A DNA stretch of 64,000 nucleotides, from positions 620,001 to 684,000 of the forward strand of contig JAHWDD010000010.1 in the NCBI GenBank assembly GCA_023897205.1, given 5' to 3'. The stretch's first letter is position 1. The number at the start of each line of letters is the position of its first letter. The notes under the pieces were generated by a model. It made no database searches. It saw nothing but the letters and a program-made list of their open reading frames with translations, and was not told the origin of the DNA. This DNA is from Exophiala sp. HKRS030 (lineage: Eukaryota > Ascomycota > Eurotiomycetes > Chaetothyriales > Herpotrichiellaceae). This document shows positions 54,235 to 64,000 of the stretch, one piece after another. Made by a program: the position numbers and the translations under genes.

Positions 54235-55605
54235 ATGCCGCTGACCAGTACCAAGTCGGCAGATGTATTCTTGCATGTTCCCCGGGATGTGTCAATCCCC
54301 ACAGATCGTCCGTCGCGGCGTGCAGGTGCTCCTTCTCGGAGTAAGCCGACCAAGACGGTGACGCTGGTCTTTTTTATTCCAGGCAACCCGGGGCTGATTT
54401 CATACTACCATCCTTTTTTGGATCTTTTGGCCAAACGGTTAGGAAAGCGGCAACGGCAAGATCGATGGCAAGACAGGCAGGCTGTGATCACTGCCGGATT
54501 GAGTCTCGGTGGGTTCGACGTTGCAAAGAACGGAGGTGACCACGACGATGACCATGACGACGACCAGTCAGCGGCGGAGGAGAAGAAGAAGAAAATGCGA
54601 GAATTGATGTACCCATCTCGTGGATCACACAGAGGAATCGACGACGGCGGCGGCGGCGCCAACAACAACAAAAGCAACAACAACAGGATCTACTCTCTCA
54701 AGGATCAGATAGAACTCTGCTACGCTCGGGTTCAGAGTCTATGTGATATGATACGGGAAGAGTATCATGGACGGCTGGACGAGGGCGAGAAAGGGAGTAC
54801 TGGCCCCGATGGTGTAAAAGTCATACTCGTCGGACACAGCGTGGGGACCTACATCTGTCTCGAAATGGTGAGGTTATGGCACGAGAGACGACTGCCAAAG
54901 AAGGAGCATGGTTCGTCCAAACACGAGAGGGAAGAACCCCCTTGGACGATGTCAAACTGCATCCTACTCACGCCTACGATAGTGGACTTGCACAGTTCTG
55001 CGTCGGGCAGGATAGCGACCCCGCTCCTCACGAGTGTACCGTTCGTGTCGGGGTGTGTCCCCGGCTTGGCTCAGCTGTTGGTCCACGCCGTTGTGGTCAA
55101 AAGTGTCCTTCCGGCACACTGGCTCCGGGGCTTCGTGAAAAAGGTCACGGGGATGGAGGAAGGCGGCCACGGTCTCGACTCGACAATGGCGTTCCTGGAA
55201 AGCCAGAGTGGTGTCAGGCAGGCCTTGTCCATGGCCGCGGACGAGTTGAGAGAAATCAGGGCGGATCGGTGGGGTGACGAGGTTTGGGGAGCCGCGGTGG
55301 ACGAGGACGAGGGAGATGCGACGACTTCAACAACACCGAGAGACGAGGGCGAACGAAACGAGAACGCGGAAAACCGCAAGTGTCCACCTAGAATGTATCT
55401 CTGGTTTGCGAAAGAAGATCATTGGATCGCGGATATGACGAGAACAGACATTCTAAGAAACAGGGGTCAAAGAGCGACGGGTCAACAGCGAGGGCCCACG
55501 ATCGTGATTGATGAGACCGAGGGACTGGTGCACGCTTGGTGTTTGGAACAGAGTGAGATGGTCGCGGCACAGGTGGGACGATGGTTAGAGGAGATCATGG
55601 AGTAA
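54235..55605 (+). CDS. lipid droplet-associated serine hydrolase (LDAH-like)
   Basis: This alpha/beta hydrolase family sits on lipid droplets and is linked to sterol-ester or triacylglycerol turnover. The single exon encodes 456 residues from the ATG at 54235 (MPLTSTKSADVFL). FFIPGNPGLISYYHPFLDLL is the family's oxyanion-side signature. The nucleophile elbow is VILVGHSVGTYICLEM (GHSVG), and a late histidine in ETEGLVHAWCLEQ is a candidate for the catalytic triad, with the aspartate in KEDHWIADM or nearby. Low-complexity insertions are unusual: DHDDDHDDDQ, a lysine run (EEKKKKMRE), and GGGGANNNKSNNN, all between the first signature and the elbow. An upstream exon cannot be excluded because the frame is open to 54178. 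Confidence 0.88.
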   Translation: MPLTSTKSADVFLHVPRDVSIPTDRPSRRAGAPSRSKPTKTVTLVFFIPGNPGLISYYHPFLDLLAKRLGKRQRQDRWQDRQAVITAGLSLGGFDVAKNGGDHDDDHDDDQSAAEEKKKKMRELMYPSRGSHRGIDDGGGGANNNKSNNNRIYSLKDQIELCYARVQSLCDMIREEYHGRLDEGEKGSTGPDGVKVILVGHSVGTYICLEMVRLWHERRLPKKEHGSSKHEREEPPWTMSNCILLTPTIVDLHSSASGRIATPLLTSVPFVSGCVPGLAQLLVHAVVVKSVLPAHWLRGFVKKVTGMEEGGHGLDSTMAFLESQSGVRQALSMAADELREIRADRWGDEVWGAAVDEDEGDATTSTTPRDEGERNENAENRKCPPRMYLWFAKEDHWIADMTRTDILRNRGQRATGQQRGPTIVIDETEGLVHAWCLEQSEMVAAQVGRWLEEIME

Positions 55606-55729
55606 ACCCGAAAAGCTGAAGCTTTGATGAAGACTATGGTCTGAGAATACCTTCTGGTTGCATGCTTCAAGATTCCAAATATGCCAGGGAAGTTACAGCT
55701 GTGTTGACAGAACCCTCGTTCCATATTAC

Positions 55730-56725
55730 CTATTTTGCGGCGAGACCTGCTCTTCTAAAGAGGTCTCCTAGCACGTCAGGATTCTGAGGTACGGGTTGTG
55801 AATTGTGGTAGTTGTAATTCTGCTGACCATTGACATTGGCAGGTGGTTGCGAGGGCGGTTGCTGATTGCTGTCAAGATTGTGTGCTCTTACGCTCCACGC
55901 CGCATCAGACGCTCGCTGTTGACCGAACAGCTGATGTAGGCTGATTTGTTGACCTGGATAAGTCGCCGTGGCTTGTTGATTCTGCAAAGCATCCTCGGCT
56001 TGCTGTATATGTCCGTCTGTATGCTGCGCGACGGCAGCAGATGCCGCGGCCTCGGCGGCTTGTTTGCTGAGACCAGCGTGATCCGCAAGTGACTTCATTA
56101 GCTCGCCGTTCAATTGTTGCGCGTTTTCTGTGGAAGAACCTGCTTCGTGGAATATGTAGACGCCGTAGATCTTCTGCTCATGGCCTTCCTTGAAACTGAT
56201 AATCACATATTCGCCTGTTATTTCAACACCCGCGTTTTCACCTTCTCTCAGTTCCGCCTCAAAATTGTCCAGACCTCTCCGGTTGAGGACGATGGCTGAA
56301 TATCTGTCTTCTCCATATTTTCCAGGTACAAGTTCACAAATGAACAAAGAGCCTTCCACCCCTGTCTTTGTCCATTCGGGCTGTGGTATAGGTGAGAATT
56401 CGTACACGACTGCGTAGGGTGCGATAGATAAGATGGAGGAGATTTCGGGATTATGGCGTTTGAGGACGGAGAGATTTAATTCTTCGTTGGTACGATTGGG
56501 AGGCGGTGGTCCCGTAGGGTAGTCTGATTGATAGCCTGGATTGTCTGACTCGTAGTCTGAGGCGAGTATGGCAGGCTGTGAAGGTGGGAGGGGCATCGGT
56601 GCAGGTAGAGGAGTAGATGTAGGCGCGGGAGGTAGTTGTTGGGGCTGCGCCTGAGAAATTGGAGGATAGCGAGGAAAGTCGACGGACTGCTGCCGCCTTG
56701 ATGTGCCGGACCGTCGATATGACAT
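55730..56725 (-). CDS. dcp1: mRNA decapping enzyme subunit Dcp1
   Basis: Dcp1 activates the Dcp2 decapping enzyme in cytoplasmic mRNA decay and P-bodies. The single exon encodes 331 residues, starting at the ATG at 56725 (MSYRRSGTSRRQQ); the open frame upstream begins at a non-ATG codon. Residues 1-80 are proline/glutamine-rich. The EVH1-type Dcp1 domain spans about residues 80-215: NLSVLKRHNPEISSILSIAP, EWTKTGVEGSLFICEL, and RYSAIVLNRRGLDNFEAEL, all hallmarks of the family. The C-terminal 100 residues are glutamine/asparagine-rich and end in a short helix, DVLGDLFRRAGL, possibly a Dcp1 trimerisation or binding element. No introns are seen. It is divergent from the septin gene. Confidence 0.92.
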   Translation of the reverse strand: MSYRRSGTSRRQQSVDFPRYPPISQAQPQQLPPAPTSTPLPAPMPLPPSQPAILASDYESDNPGYQSDYPTGPPPPNRTNEELNLSVLKRHNPEISSILSIAPYAVVYEFSPIPQPEWTKTGVEGSLFICELVPGKYGEDRYSAIVLNRRGLDNFEAELREGENAGVEITGEYVIISFKEGHEQKIYGVYIFHEAGSSTENAQQLNGELMKSLADHAGLSKQAAEAAASAAVAQHTDGHIQQAEDALQNQQATATYPGQQISLHQLFGQQRASDAAWSVRAHNLDSNQQPPSQPPANVNGQQNYNYHNSQPVPQNPDVLGDLFRRAGLAAK

Positions 56726-57586
56726 GACTGCAATTGTGTAGAGGGCTGGTATTTCAAGCTGGACCACGCAGGGGCCGTGGAATGTAACAAAGGCTTCTGT
56801 GGGCGGTGTGTAACCTACCTCGGTAGGTAAGTACCTGCCTTGAGGTTCGAGATCAGAGGACAGCCAGTATCAGTAGCTTGCACATACAATAGACTCAATG
56901 TCAAGTAGAATGAATGCCCTGCACTGGAGTTGTAGCGTAGAATATGTGATTGTTGTGACAATCATACCTATGGGTGGATGCTATATATGCCTGGACGGCG
57001 GCCCATACAAAATGGGCGCAGTCTGACCGGATATCTTTCCCCTTTGTCACAGTAAGGCTCCTGTGGTCTGACAAGTCAGGGCTCAATACTGTGCGTCAAG
57101 ATCTGGCACATGGCAGCAAAGGTGCAGAGTACGCTGTGTGTATCGTCTAGACGGTGGTACTGCTTGGAGTCCCGCTCTGGTAAAAAAAATTCTGTCGGGT
57201 ACTCTGTACGAAGCTGCGGCAATCACCTTTTTGTAGCAAAGCCCCTGGCCAGACGGCGATATATAGTAGATCGACCCAAGTGTCATGTTGGCGAGGCTGC
57301 AAGGCCCAAAGAGGCAAAGCGCGAGGGCAAGCGCGACCCCAGAGTGCCAGTCAGTGGCAGTTCCAGGGCCTAAACAGCCGTAGATTGACAAGTCGACCGT
57401 TTACCCCCTAATTTTTTGGACGCCTTCACTTTGATCCTCCGTCTCCTTCAGTCCAACACATCACCGTTGCGCAACTCTTTTCTGGTCTTTCTTCAATCGT
57501 TTGTTCAATCTCGTTCTCATCGCCGCGGCGACCATCTCGTTCGTCCTTGTTCTTCCACAGCGCTACTTCTAGTGATATTTGTCAAG
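56726..57586. promoter_or_regulatory. divergent promoter between dcp1 and septin genes
   Basis: No gene is seen in 860 bp. Around 56814 lies CCTACCTCGGTAGG, a near-palindrome with flanking AAGTACCTGCC, related to the TACCTAGGTA motif elsewhere. The last 170 bp are pyrimidine-rich. Confidence 0.5.
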
Positions 57587-59016
57587 ATGTCTTCACCTAT
57601 GAATGCGGTATGCCGGCCAACTCTTCATCCTTCCCATCATCACATACCGACAGGAATATCTCTTCGCCTCCTATGCTTTACCTACCCCTGTTTTCTGTAT
57701 TACTAACAAAGTGCGCCTGGCGCAGTCAAAGATTCGGAGGAAGAAGAATGTCAAGAAGGGAATCCAGTTCTGTCTCATGGTTTGCGGTGCAAGCGGAACC
57801 GGTGAGTGACTCTCGCCTTGTTTCCATATGCCAGTGCTGACGGCACTACAGGTCGAACAACCTTCGTTAATACCCTATGCGGAAAACGAGTCCTCCAGCC
57901 CAAAGACGCCGACGATGCAGCCAATGCGCACCTCGAGGAAGGTGTGAGAATCAAGCCGGTAACAGTTGGTATGTGGGACAACATACAGCAAGAAATAACT
58001 TGTAAGCTGACGAAGAGGTAGAACTTGAACTGGATGAGGAGGGCACTCGTGTCTCCCTGACTATCGTCGACACTCCCGGCTTCGGTGATCAGATTGACAA
58101 CGAATCGGCATTTGGCGAAATTGTTGGTCACCTTGAACGGCAGTACGACGATATTCTTGCCGAGGAATCTCGTATCAAGAGAAACCCTCGCTTCAGAGAC
58201 AATCGTATCCACGCACTCCTCTACTTCATCACTCCCACCGGCCACGGTCTCCGAGAGCTGGACATTGAACTGATGAAGCGCCTTTCTCCCCGTGTCAACG
58301 TCATCCCCGTCATTGGCAAGGCTGATTCCTTGACCCCTGCTGAATTGGCCGAGTCAAAGAAACTGGTCATGGAAGACATTGAACACTACCGTATCCCGGT
58401 CTACAATTTCCCCTACGATATTGAAGAAGATGACGAGGACACCGTGGAAGAGAATGCGGAGCTCCGTGGGTTGATGCCGTTTGCCATTGTGGGGTCAGAG
58501 GACGTGATCGAAGTTGGCGGTCGACGAGTCCGCGCACGACAGTACCCATGGGGTGTGGTGGAAGTTGACAACCCGCGTCACTCGGACTTCCTTGCCATTC
58601 GTAGTGCCCTCTTGCACTCCCATCTTGCCGATCTCAAAGAAATCACGCACGACTTCCTGTACGAGAACTACCGTACCGAGAAACTCAGCAAGAGCGTGGA
58701 CGGAGGTGTCTCGTATGTGCTCCCTATCATCCATACTAGTGAATCGTTGGCTAATACATGTGACAACAGTGGACAAGACTCGTCGATCAACCCCGAGGAC
58801 CTTGCCAATCAATCAGTCCGGCTCAAGGAAGAACAACTGCGCCGCGAGGAAGAGAAGCTGCGTGAGATCGAGGTCAAGGTCCAACGTGAAATCAACGAGA
58901 AGCGACAAGAACTGTTGGCACGCGAGTCTCAACTACGTGAAATCGAGGCACGCATGCAGCGTGAGCAGAGCCAGGGTGTGGAAGACCTCAACGGTCACGG
59001 CCAGGCTGATGCATAA
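57587..59016 (+). CDS. aspA: septin of the AspA/Cdc11 type
   Basis: Septins are GTP-binding proteins that polymerise into filaments at septa and hyphal tips. Five exons (57587-57607, 57726-57801, 57852-57968, 58022-58712 and 58770-59016) give 383 residues. Exon 1 encodes only MSSPMNA. The P-loop is GASGTGRT (residues 28-35), with Arg34 replacing the usual Lys. DTPGFGDQIDN (G3) and VIPVIGKADSLTP (G4) follow, then the septin-unique region (NPRHSDFLAIRSALLHSHLADL). After the last exon a C-terminal coiled coil (LKEEQLRREEEKLREIEVKV) ends the protein. The 57 bp intron between VS and GQDSS is stop-free. The R-for-K P-loop and coiled coil fit the Cdc11/AspA branch, an assignment made from memory. 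Confidence 0.93.
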
Positions 59017-61509
59017 ACGACGTCCGGGGATCCGCAGAAGTTTTCTTTTTCTGCTGTCTCATGCAGGCCATGGATTTTTCAAAGCGAAGCAGAACTTGCG
59101 TGAGGAGATGAGGCTGCACAGAACTTCAAGCGTCATTGAAGCGGTGAGGCTTGAAGACTCGTCTGTGGGTCAAGCTTTTGTTGCTGATGGGAGACATGTC
59201 ATGTCTAGTAGAATAGCGACCTTTTTTAATGAGCGGTGACTGGGCCTGGAAAAGAGACTCATTTTTTAATCGAACATGTCAAGGATTGTGCATAAGTTAC
59301 TACTATTTGAGCAGCGAGTTCCATGAAGGGGAGCATGCGGAGGACTCGTAGTCGTAATATCACTTCCATTATTTATTGGTCTGTGGCTGATCAGTCCACC
59401 TGTAAATTTGCTTGCTTGGTTACACAACGAAAGCCTCGGGGCCTCGAGCCCCTGTATCTTGGCCCATGGTGCGGGAAGACGTGGGATGTACGGAGTACTC
59501 AAGCTGCTAGTGAATCAACTTCGCTCTTGGGGGCCGCAGGAGTGTGCCTAAATTCTCATACTTCCTCCATCCAGTTTAGTGAGTGGCCATTGCGTTGATG
59601 GTGTGGACGCGGGGGCTGTGGAGGAGGGGTCATTCACCCAAGGTGCCTTGGTGTTTTGGTGGTGCAAGCATTGGGCAGCCCTGGTGCCGGGGGATATTCT
59701 CTCTGTGGACAGCGACGTCAAGCACTGCGACCGCCTCTTGGAGAATTGAGCAATGAGAAGAGGTTGAGTAATAAATCGCGCACCATCGGGCAGAAAAGAA
59801 GCAACATTGCATCGAGGTTGGGGCCATGCTGTGTCACCGACGAGATGTGACTTCTTGCAGCCTTTTCTCCGCAGAAGTGCTTCATCCCGATATGAATGTG
59901 GTTAAAGAGGGAAGCACCCGGTCGTGCCTAATCCACAGCTGCTGTTTGCTCATGACGCTTGTCCTTCTGACATGATATTTCGAAGGATCATCTCAGTTGA
60001 AGGGGCTTTCTGGGGGGGCAGTTGGTGCTCATATCAGCCTCGAGTTCTGAATACATGGCTTCTCTGAATAGGACGTCAAAGCTCTAGAAACAAGTGTTGT
60101 CATGGTGCCACGAGGATCGTGTTCATCAATGCTTAGACATGTTAAGCATTCCGTTGCTGAACGCATTGTGCGCGGGGTTGATGCATTCAGCAACATGGAT
60201 GGACGTGGAGTGCATTGCAGATTGCAGTAGCCTTGCATCGACGCCTGGTGAGCCTTTTTTTCAAGCGAAGTCTGCGCAGGGAAGGCACTCCACGTCGTCA
60301 ATCAACTACCTTAGTGAGGAGGCTGCTCTCGTGGCGACGTTTTGATATGGACACAGGGCATCTTTGTCCAGCGCTCCCCTTATCTCGCACCCACAGAAAT
60401 AAATACGTCAAGGTGGTGATACTTGTACATTGTATAAGAACAACGAGACCAGCACTCGAGGGCTCGTGATCAGCTGCATTCTGCAAATCCCGCACACTCT
60501 TCGCTTGTCATCCTTGCAACCCTCCACCTCATGCGAATCTCCGATCGATCTTCATATCTTCTTGCAAGCTGAGAAAGTAAATTGTCCCAACATGAGCCTT
60601 TTTCGACTTTATCTACTGGCCGTTATTCGGCTCGATAGGTATTGCTTATCTACCAGCATGAGCTGACCATTCTGCAGACGTGGATGTACCTCTCTACTCG
60701 TACTCGGAGCATTTCCTACGACCACAGTGCCGCACGCTATACGGATAGTCACCACTCAACGAACAATCGTAACCCTCTCCAACAAGCAAAAGCTTGGTAC
60801 ACTTTGACCCCACTGGCATCTGGATCTTCTCCGGCAGAGTCGAAGGACTGTTACTCCAACGGAACGTCACTGAAGTCCGAGACAAGAACCTCGCCTTCGA
60901 CCCGATAGACGCCAGTGCCGGCCGTCAACTCAAGGACGGTGCAAAAGAGTAGGAAGCATATGTGACAGCGACGAGGTATCAGGGACGACATTGAACCATC
61001 CTGACCACTGACACCATCACTGTCAACCACGAGGAAAGCGAGAGGCTCCATCCGTAGGACTTTGGCGGGAAACAAACTCCCAAGCTCAGACCCGCCTGGT
61101 CCTCCATCGTCTCCTCATCGATTCGCCATATCAAGCCGCCTGGTGCCGCTATTTCTGCCAAACTTCCCCTACCTCTCTGGCGATCAACTCCGTTTCTCAC
61201 AAAATCATCGCATCTCGAGATTCTCATCTTGTGCTGATAGTTGCAGAAGCCGTCGCTTTCTACAATCGCGCTGTTCCACTAACAACACGCTTATAAACAC
61301 AACGAGGACCCTGATCCCGATTCTTTCCATACATGTCTCTTAGTCAACCAGGTTCACGAGGCTGGATTTCCTGACCATATTTCTTCACCCCAGTTGCAAC
61401 CCTCGGTCGGCACACTAGCAATTTACAGGCTCTCGCTCACTTTCAGTGAGCCACCAACATCGTCTCACATCTTGCACTGTCGCCGGTGGTAGTGGCCATT
61501 TCCAAGGTC
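59017..61509. other. 2.5 kb spacer with a possible degenerate coding segment
   Basis: Contains one exact TACGGAGTA at 59489-59497. A coding-like segment at 60592-60952 is described separately. The last 400 bp are pyrimidine-rich, as a leader of the kinase gene. Other open frames here are short. Confidence 0.45.
60592..60952 (+). pseudogene. coding-like segment split by a probable frameshift
   Basis: ATG at 60592 (MSLFRLYLLAVIRLD) is followed by a possible 38 bp intron (60639-60676; GTATTG, CTGCAG) and an open frame reading RRGCTSLLVLGAF up to KQKLGTL and a TGA. One base out of phase from that TGA, the sequence continues without a break as DPTGIWIFSGRVEGLLLQRN and on to GAKE and a TAG at 60950-60952. 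The two halves read like one small protein broken by a single-base shift, or like a gene with an unusual intron. No family is recognised, and the segment may be spurious. Confidence 0.25.
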
Positions 61510-63114
61510 ATGTCGGTGGTGACCAGCCAACCACCATCTCCAACACGGAGCTCAAGCGGCCTCAACTTCCTGTCCAAGATCAAATCACATAAGGACCCCA
61601 AGTATCTGAGCCCGCAACCACACCCACCTGTTCACCGAAGTGGTAGTTTTGGCAGCAGCAATGATCATTCCAACCGTGCCTCGTTGTTTTCGGTGCCTGC
61701 ACAAGAAGGAGCAGGCCTGAAATCTCGACGTCTTAGTGCGAGCCCTCTGGATGACTTTGTAGTTGACGTCTGCCCACTGGAAGACGAGTTTGTCTCAGCT
61801 TCCAAGATCGGCCGTCGGAAGGAGGTCGGTAGAGGCGCTAGCGCAACAGTGAAGATCATGCTGAGAAGGGGTGACAAGAAATCTGACGGCGCCCCTCTCT
61901 TTGCTGTGAAAGAGTTTCGAAAGAAGTCCATGAGAGAGACAGAAGATGACTATCTTCGCAAAGTCAAGTCAGAATACACTATTGCCAAATCTGCGAATCA
62001 TCCCAACATCGTTAAGACGGTTCGATTATGCACGAACAACGGTCGTTGGAATCATGTTATGGAGTATTGCCAACAAGGTGAACTTTTCAGCCTGGTCGAA
62101 CGAAAGTATTTCAAGGCCGAAGACCGGAATTGCATTTTTAAACAGGTCCTGAGGGGTGTTGGATACTTGCATGAACATGGCATTGCCCACAGAGATATCA
62201 AATTGGAAAATTTGCTCATGACCGACGAAGGTCACATCAAGATTACAGATTTCGGGGTCTCGGAGGTCTTTTGCGGTGAGCATCCTGGTATCGCGTCATC
62301 TCGGGGGCTTTGCGGCCAAGGGATGAGGGAACATCGAATGTCGCCGCCGGGAATCTGTGGATCGAGGCCATACATTTCTCCAGAGGTGCTCGCCGAGGAT
62401 CGCGAGTACGACCCTAGCAAGCTCGATGCATGGAGCTGTGGTGTTTTGTTCATGACGATTTTCCTGGTTGGAAACCCATGGCAAAGTGCTCGCAGGCACG
62501 AACCCAACTATGCAGCATTCTTCAAGGGGTGGGAAACCTTTCTTTCTGGATCTAGAGAGACGATCATCGACGAAAACAACTATCCTCACTGTGGTCCAAT
62601 GTTCAATGCTTTGCCTTCACATTCACAGCGACGTTGTATATTGAAACTCCTTCACCCAGATCCTGACAGGCGATGCACTGTGGCTGAGGCATTGAATGAT
62701 CGGTGGATCAAGAACATTGACTGCTGCTCACCAGAAACCTTGGGACCGACAACGACCAATATTGATGTGACAAAGATGGGTTCTGACAGAATAGCGGCTC
62801 GAATGAGAATACAGGCAAAGCATAATCATCTGCCGCCACCGGTAAAGCGATTGCCGCAACATCGATTTGACATGGGGGACGGTACGTCAAGATACGACTG
62901 AGATGGAGCGTGTTGGAAATTTCCTTATCGGTAATCTGAGAAGATTCCGGGGTTCCTTTTATTCTTTATAGGAGGTATGCTTGCATCGATCATCGGGGAG
63001 TCAGGATCATATTCGCGTTACGAAGTGCTCGGAAACGCTGGTGTTGAAGAAACCAACGATCTTGAGAATAGGTTGGGTGCGAGTAATTTCTCATCTGGAA
63101 AATGGGATCGATGA
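61510..63114 (+). CDS. serine/threonine protein kinase, Hal4/Sat4-like (NPR1/HAL family)
   Basis: Fungal HAL-type kinases regulate potassium and nutrient transporters at the plasma membrane. The start is the ATG at 61510 (MSVVTSQPPSPTRSSSG). The N-terminal 100 residues are a serine-rich regulatory region, and the kinase domain begins at KIGRRKEVGRGASATVKIML. The conserved Lys134 lies in FAVKEF, the catalytic Asp229 in HRDIKLEN, and Asp247 in DFGVSEVF, followed by the GICGSRPYISPEVL activation segment. Exon 1 ends at 62881 (GAC G|GTACGT). A 90 bp intron (62882-62971) and exon 2 (62972-63114) add a 47-residue tail, for 504 residues in all. Without splicing the frame stops at 62901, giving 463 residues. 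Splicing is favoured by the strong donor and long open tail but is not proven. Confidence 0.88.
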
Positions 63115-64000
63115 GAAATGATGAACCTGGGTGGTAGACTGCATTTTAGATTCATCCGGAATCATGACCTGGCATGGTTTCGCAAGACTAGCCTCGCCGG
63201 TAAAAGTTCGTATCAATATGAGTTTATGTCTGGAGGTCATTTAGGTTGCAGAGAATGATCAAAACTTGAAGGGTAGTCGAATGCTGCAGAAGATGAACAG
63301 CACAGGCTTGACCGCCTCTTGACAGCACATCGACAAGGTTCGTTGATGATGGTGGAACAGTTGTTTTGACGAATCTTCCAAGTGATGAAGTAGTTAGTCA
63401 TTGTCTCGCATGGGGTTTATAATTGCGTTGGATTTCTGGATGAATGAGATATCGATCATTTAACCCTCTTTGTACAACAACACACCCTCGATACGAGTTA
63501 GGTACGTACAAGTATGTGGGTGTACAAAGTAGGCTCAGCCTCGTGCCCACGTGTAAAATAGCATGTGTCGCCAGCCTTGCCGGGTACTAGTATCCTGGTC
63601 CTTTACCAGGTAGGCAGCTAACCTCGGCAGTACTCCGTGGCCTACCTACAAATAAGCCGGTAACGGAGTGGTGGTTTAGCCTGCTGCGTGGGCAACGTGC
63701 CTTGACGTGATTTGAGCAATAAAAGTGAATTGAAACGTTGTCGGTAGGCGCAACACGCTCTCTCTTTTCTCTCCTTGCCGTTGGGGACACTTTACATACT
63801 CTTATTGATCCTGTGGGAATATCTTCTATTCCGTACCAGTGTTCGTGCAAACAGTCTTGTCAACACCAAAGGAAGAAAAAATCGGCGCTTGTCCTTCCTG
63901 ATTTCTGGCCTATTGAGTCAAGAGGTCGACAGGCTAAAAGGTGTTGATATCACGATAATCAAAAAGAACAGACACGAGGAAAAAGTCGTCGGTACAATTA
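63115..64000. other. 3' flank and terminal spacer
   Basis: No gene is called up to the window edge. A TACTCCGTG variant lies at about 63631 next to CCTACCTAC, resembling the dispersed spacer motifs. Confidence 0.45.

Noticed and set aside
1..64000. Secondary-metabolite or defence gene cluster
   Set aside because: I looked for polyketide synthase, NRPS, terpene cyclase, P450, transporter groupings and NLR-like genes and found none. The genes are largely unrelated housekeeping and regulatory loci.

Overview
This window is nuclear DNA from a filamentous ascomycete (Pezizomycotina). The evidence is the gene set (a STE3-type pheromone receptor, a septin of the AspA/Cdc11 type, an AcuM-type zinc-cluster regulator, a Spo22/Zip4 meiosis protein, a Hal4/Sat4-type kinase) and the gene architecture: compact genes on both strands with many introns of about 45-90 bp, GT..AG borders and CTAAC/CTGAC-like branch points. 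The style of the conserved hypothetical proteins suggests Eurotiomycetes, perhaps Chaetothyriales, but that is an inference. No operons, CRISPR arrays, viruses, complete transposons, rRNA or tRNA genes were recognised.

Layout. 0.1-4.2 kb: a conserved acidic hypothetical protein and a PMT4-type protein O-mannosyltransferase. 4.2-6.5 kb: a gene-poor gap. 6.5-10 kb: a cytosolic choline-sulfatase-like enzyme and a BTB/POZ protein. 11-17.1 kb: an AcuM/RDS2-type gluconeogenesis regulator, whose zinc cluster is encoded across tiny exons, then a 17-exon Spo22/Zip4-like gene. 17.1-18.7 kb: simple-repeat-rich spacer. 18.7-26.6 kb: a bHLH factor, an uncharacterised two-exon gene, a wide divergent spacer holding an orphan exon-like frame, and a bZIP factor. 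27-32.6 kb: eIF3d, a pirin with an N-terminal extension, and a flavin-reductase-like protein. 33-40.2 kb: a large low-complexity protein with an in-frame TAG or alternative acceptor, an HExxH protein, and three small single-pass membrane proteins. 41-47.4 kb: mitochondrial single-stranded DNA-binding protein, the STE3 receptor, a coiled-coil membrane protein, and glutathione synthetase. 48-57 kb: a 1,873-residue SAM-SNF2 (ATRX-like) ATPase, an LDAH-type lipid-droplet hydrolase, and Dcp1. 57.6-63.1 kb: the septin, a long spacer with a degenerate-looking coding segment, and a Hal4-type kinase.

The genes are mostly unrelated housekeeping and regulatory loci, not a pathway cluster. Two of them, Spo22/Zip4 and the STE3 receptor, point to a retained mating and meiotic programme. 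Intron models were built by hand from splice signals and reading-frame continuity. All multi-exon totals given below are whole numbers of codons, but none was tested against transcripts. The most useful leads are the in-frame TAG at 33756-33758, the orphan reading frame at 23075-23347, the microexons of the zinc-cluster gene, and two short palindromic or near-palindromic motifs that recur only in the spacers.
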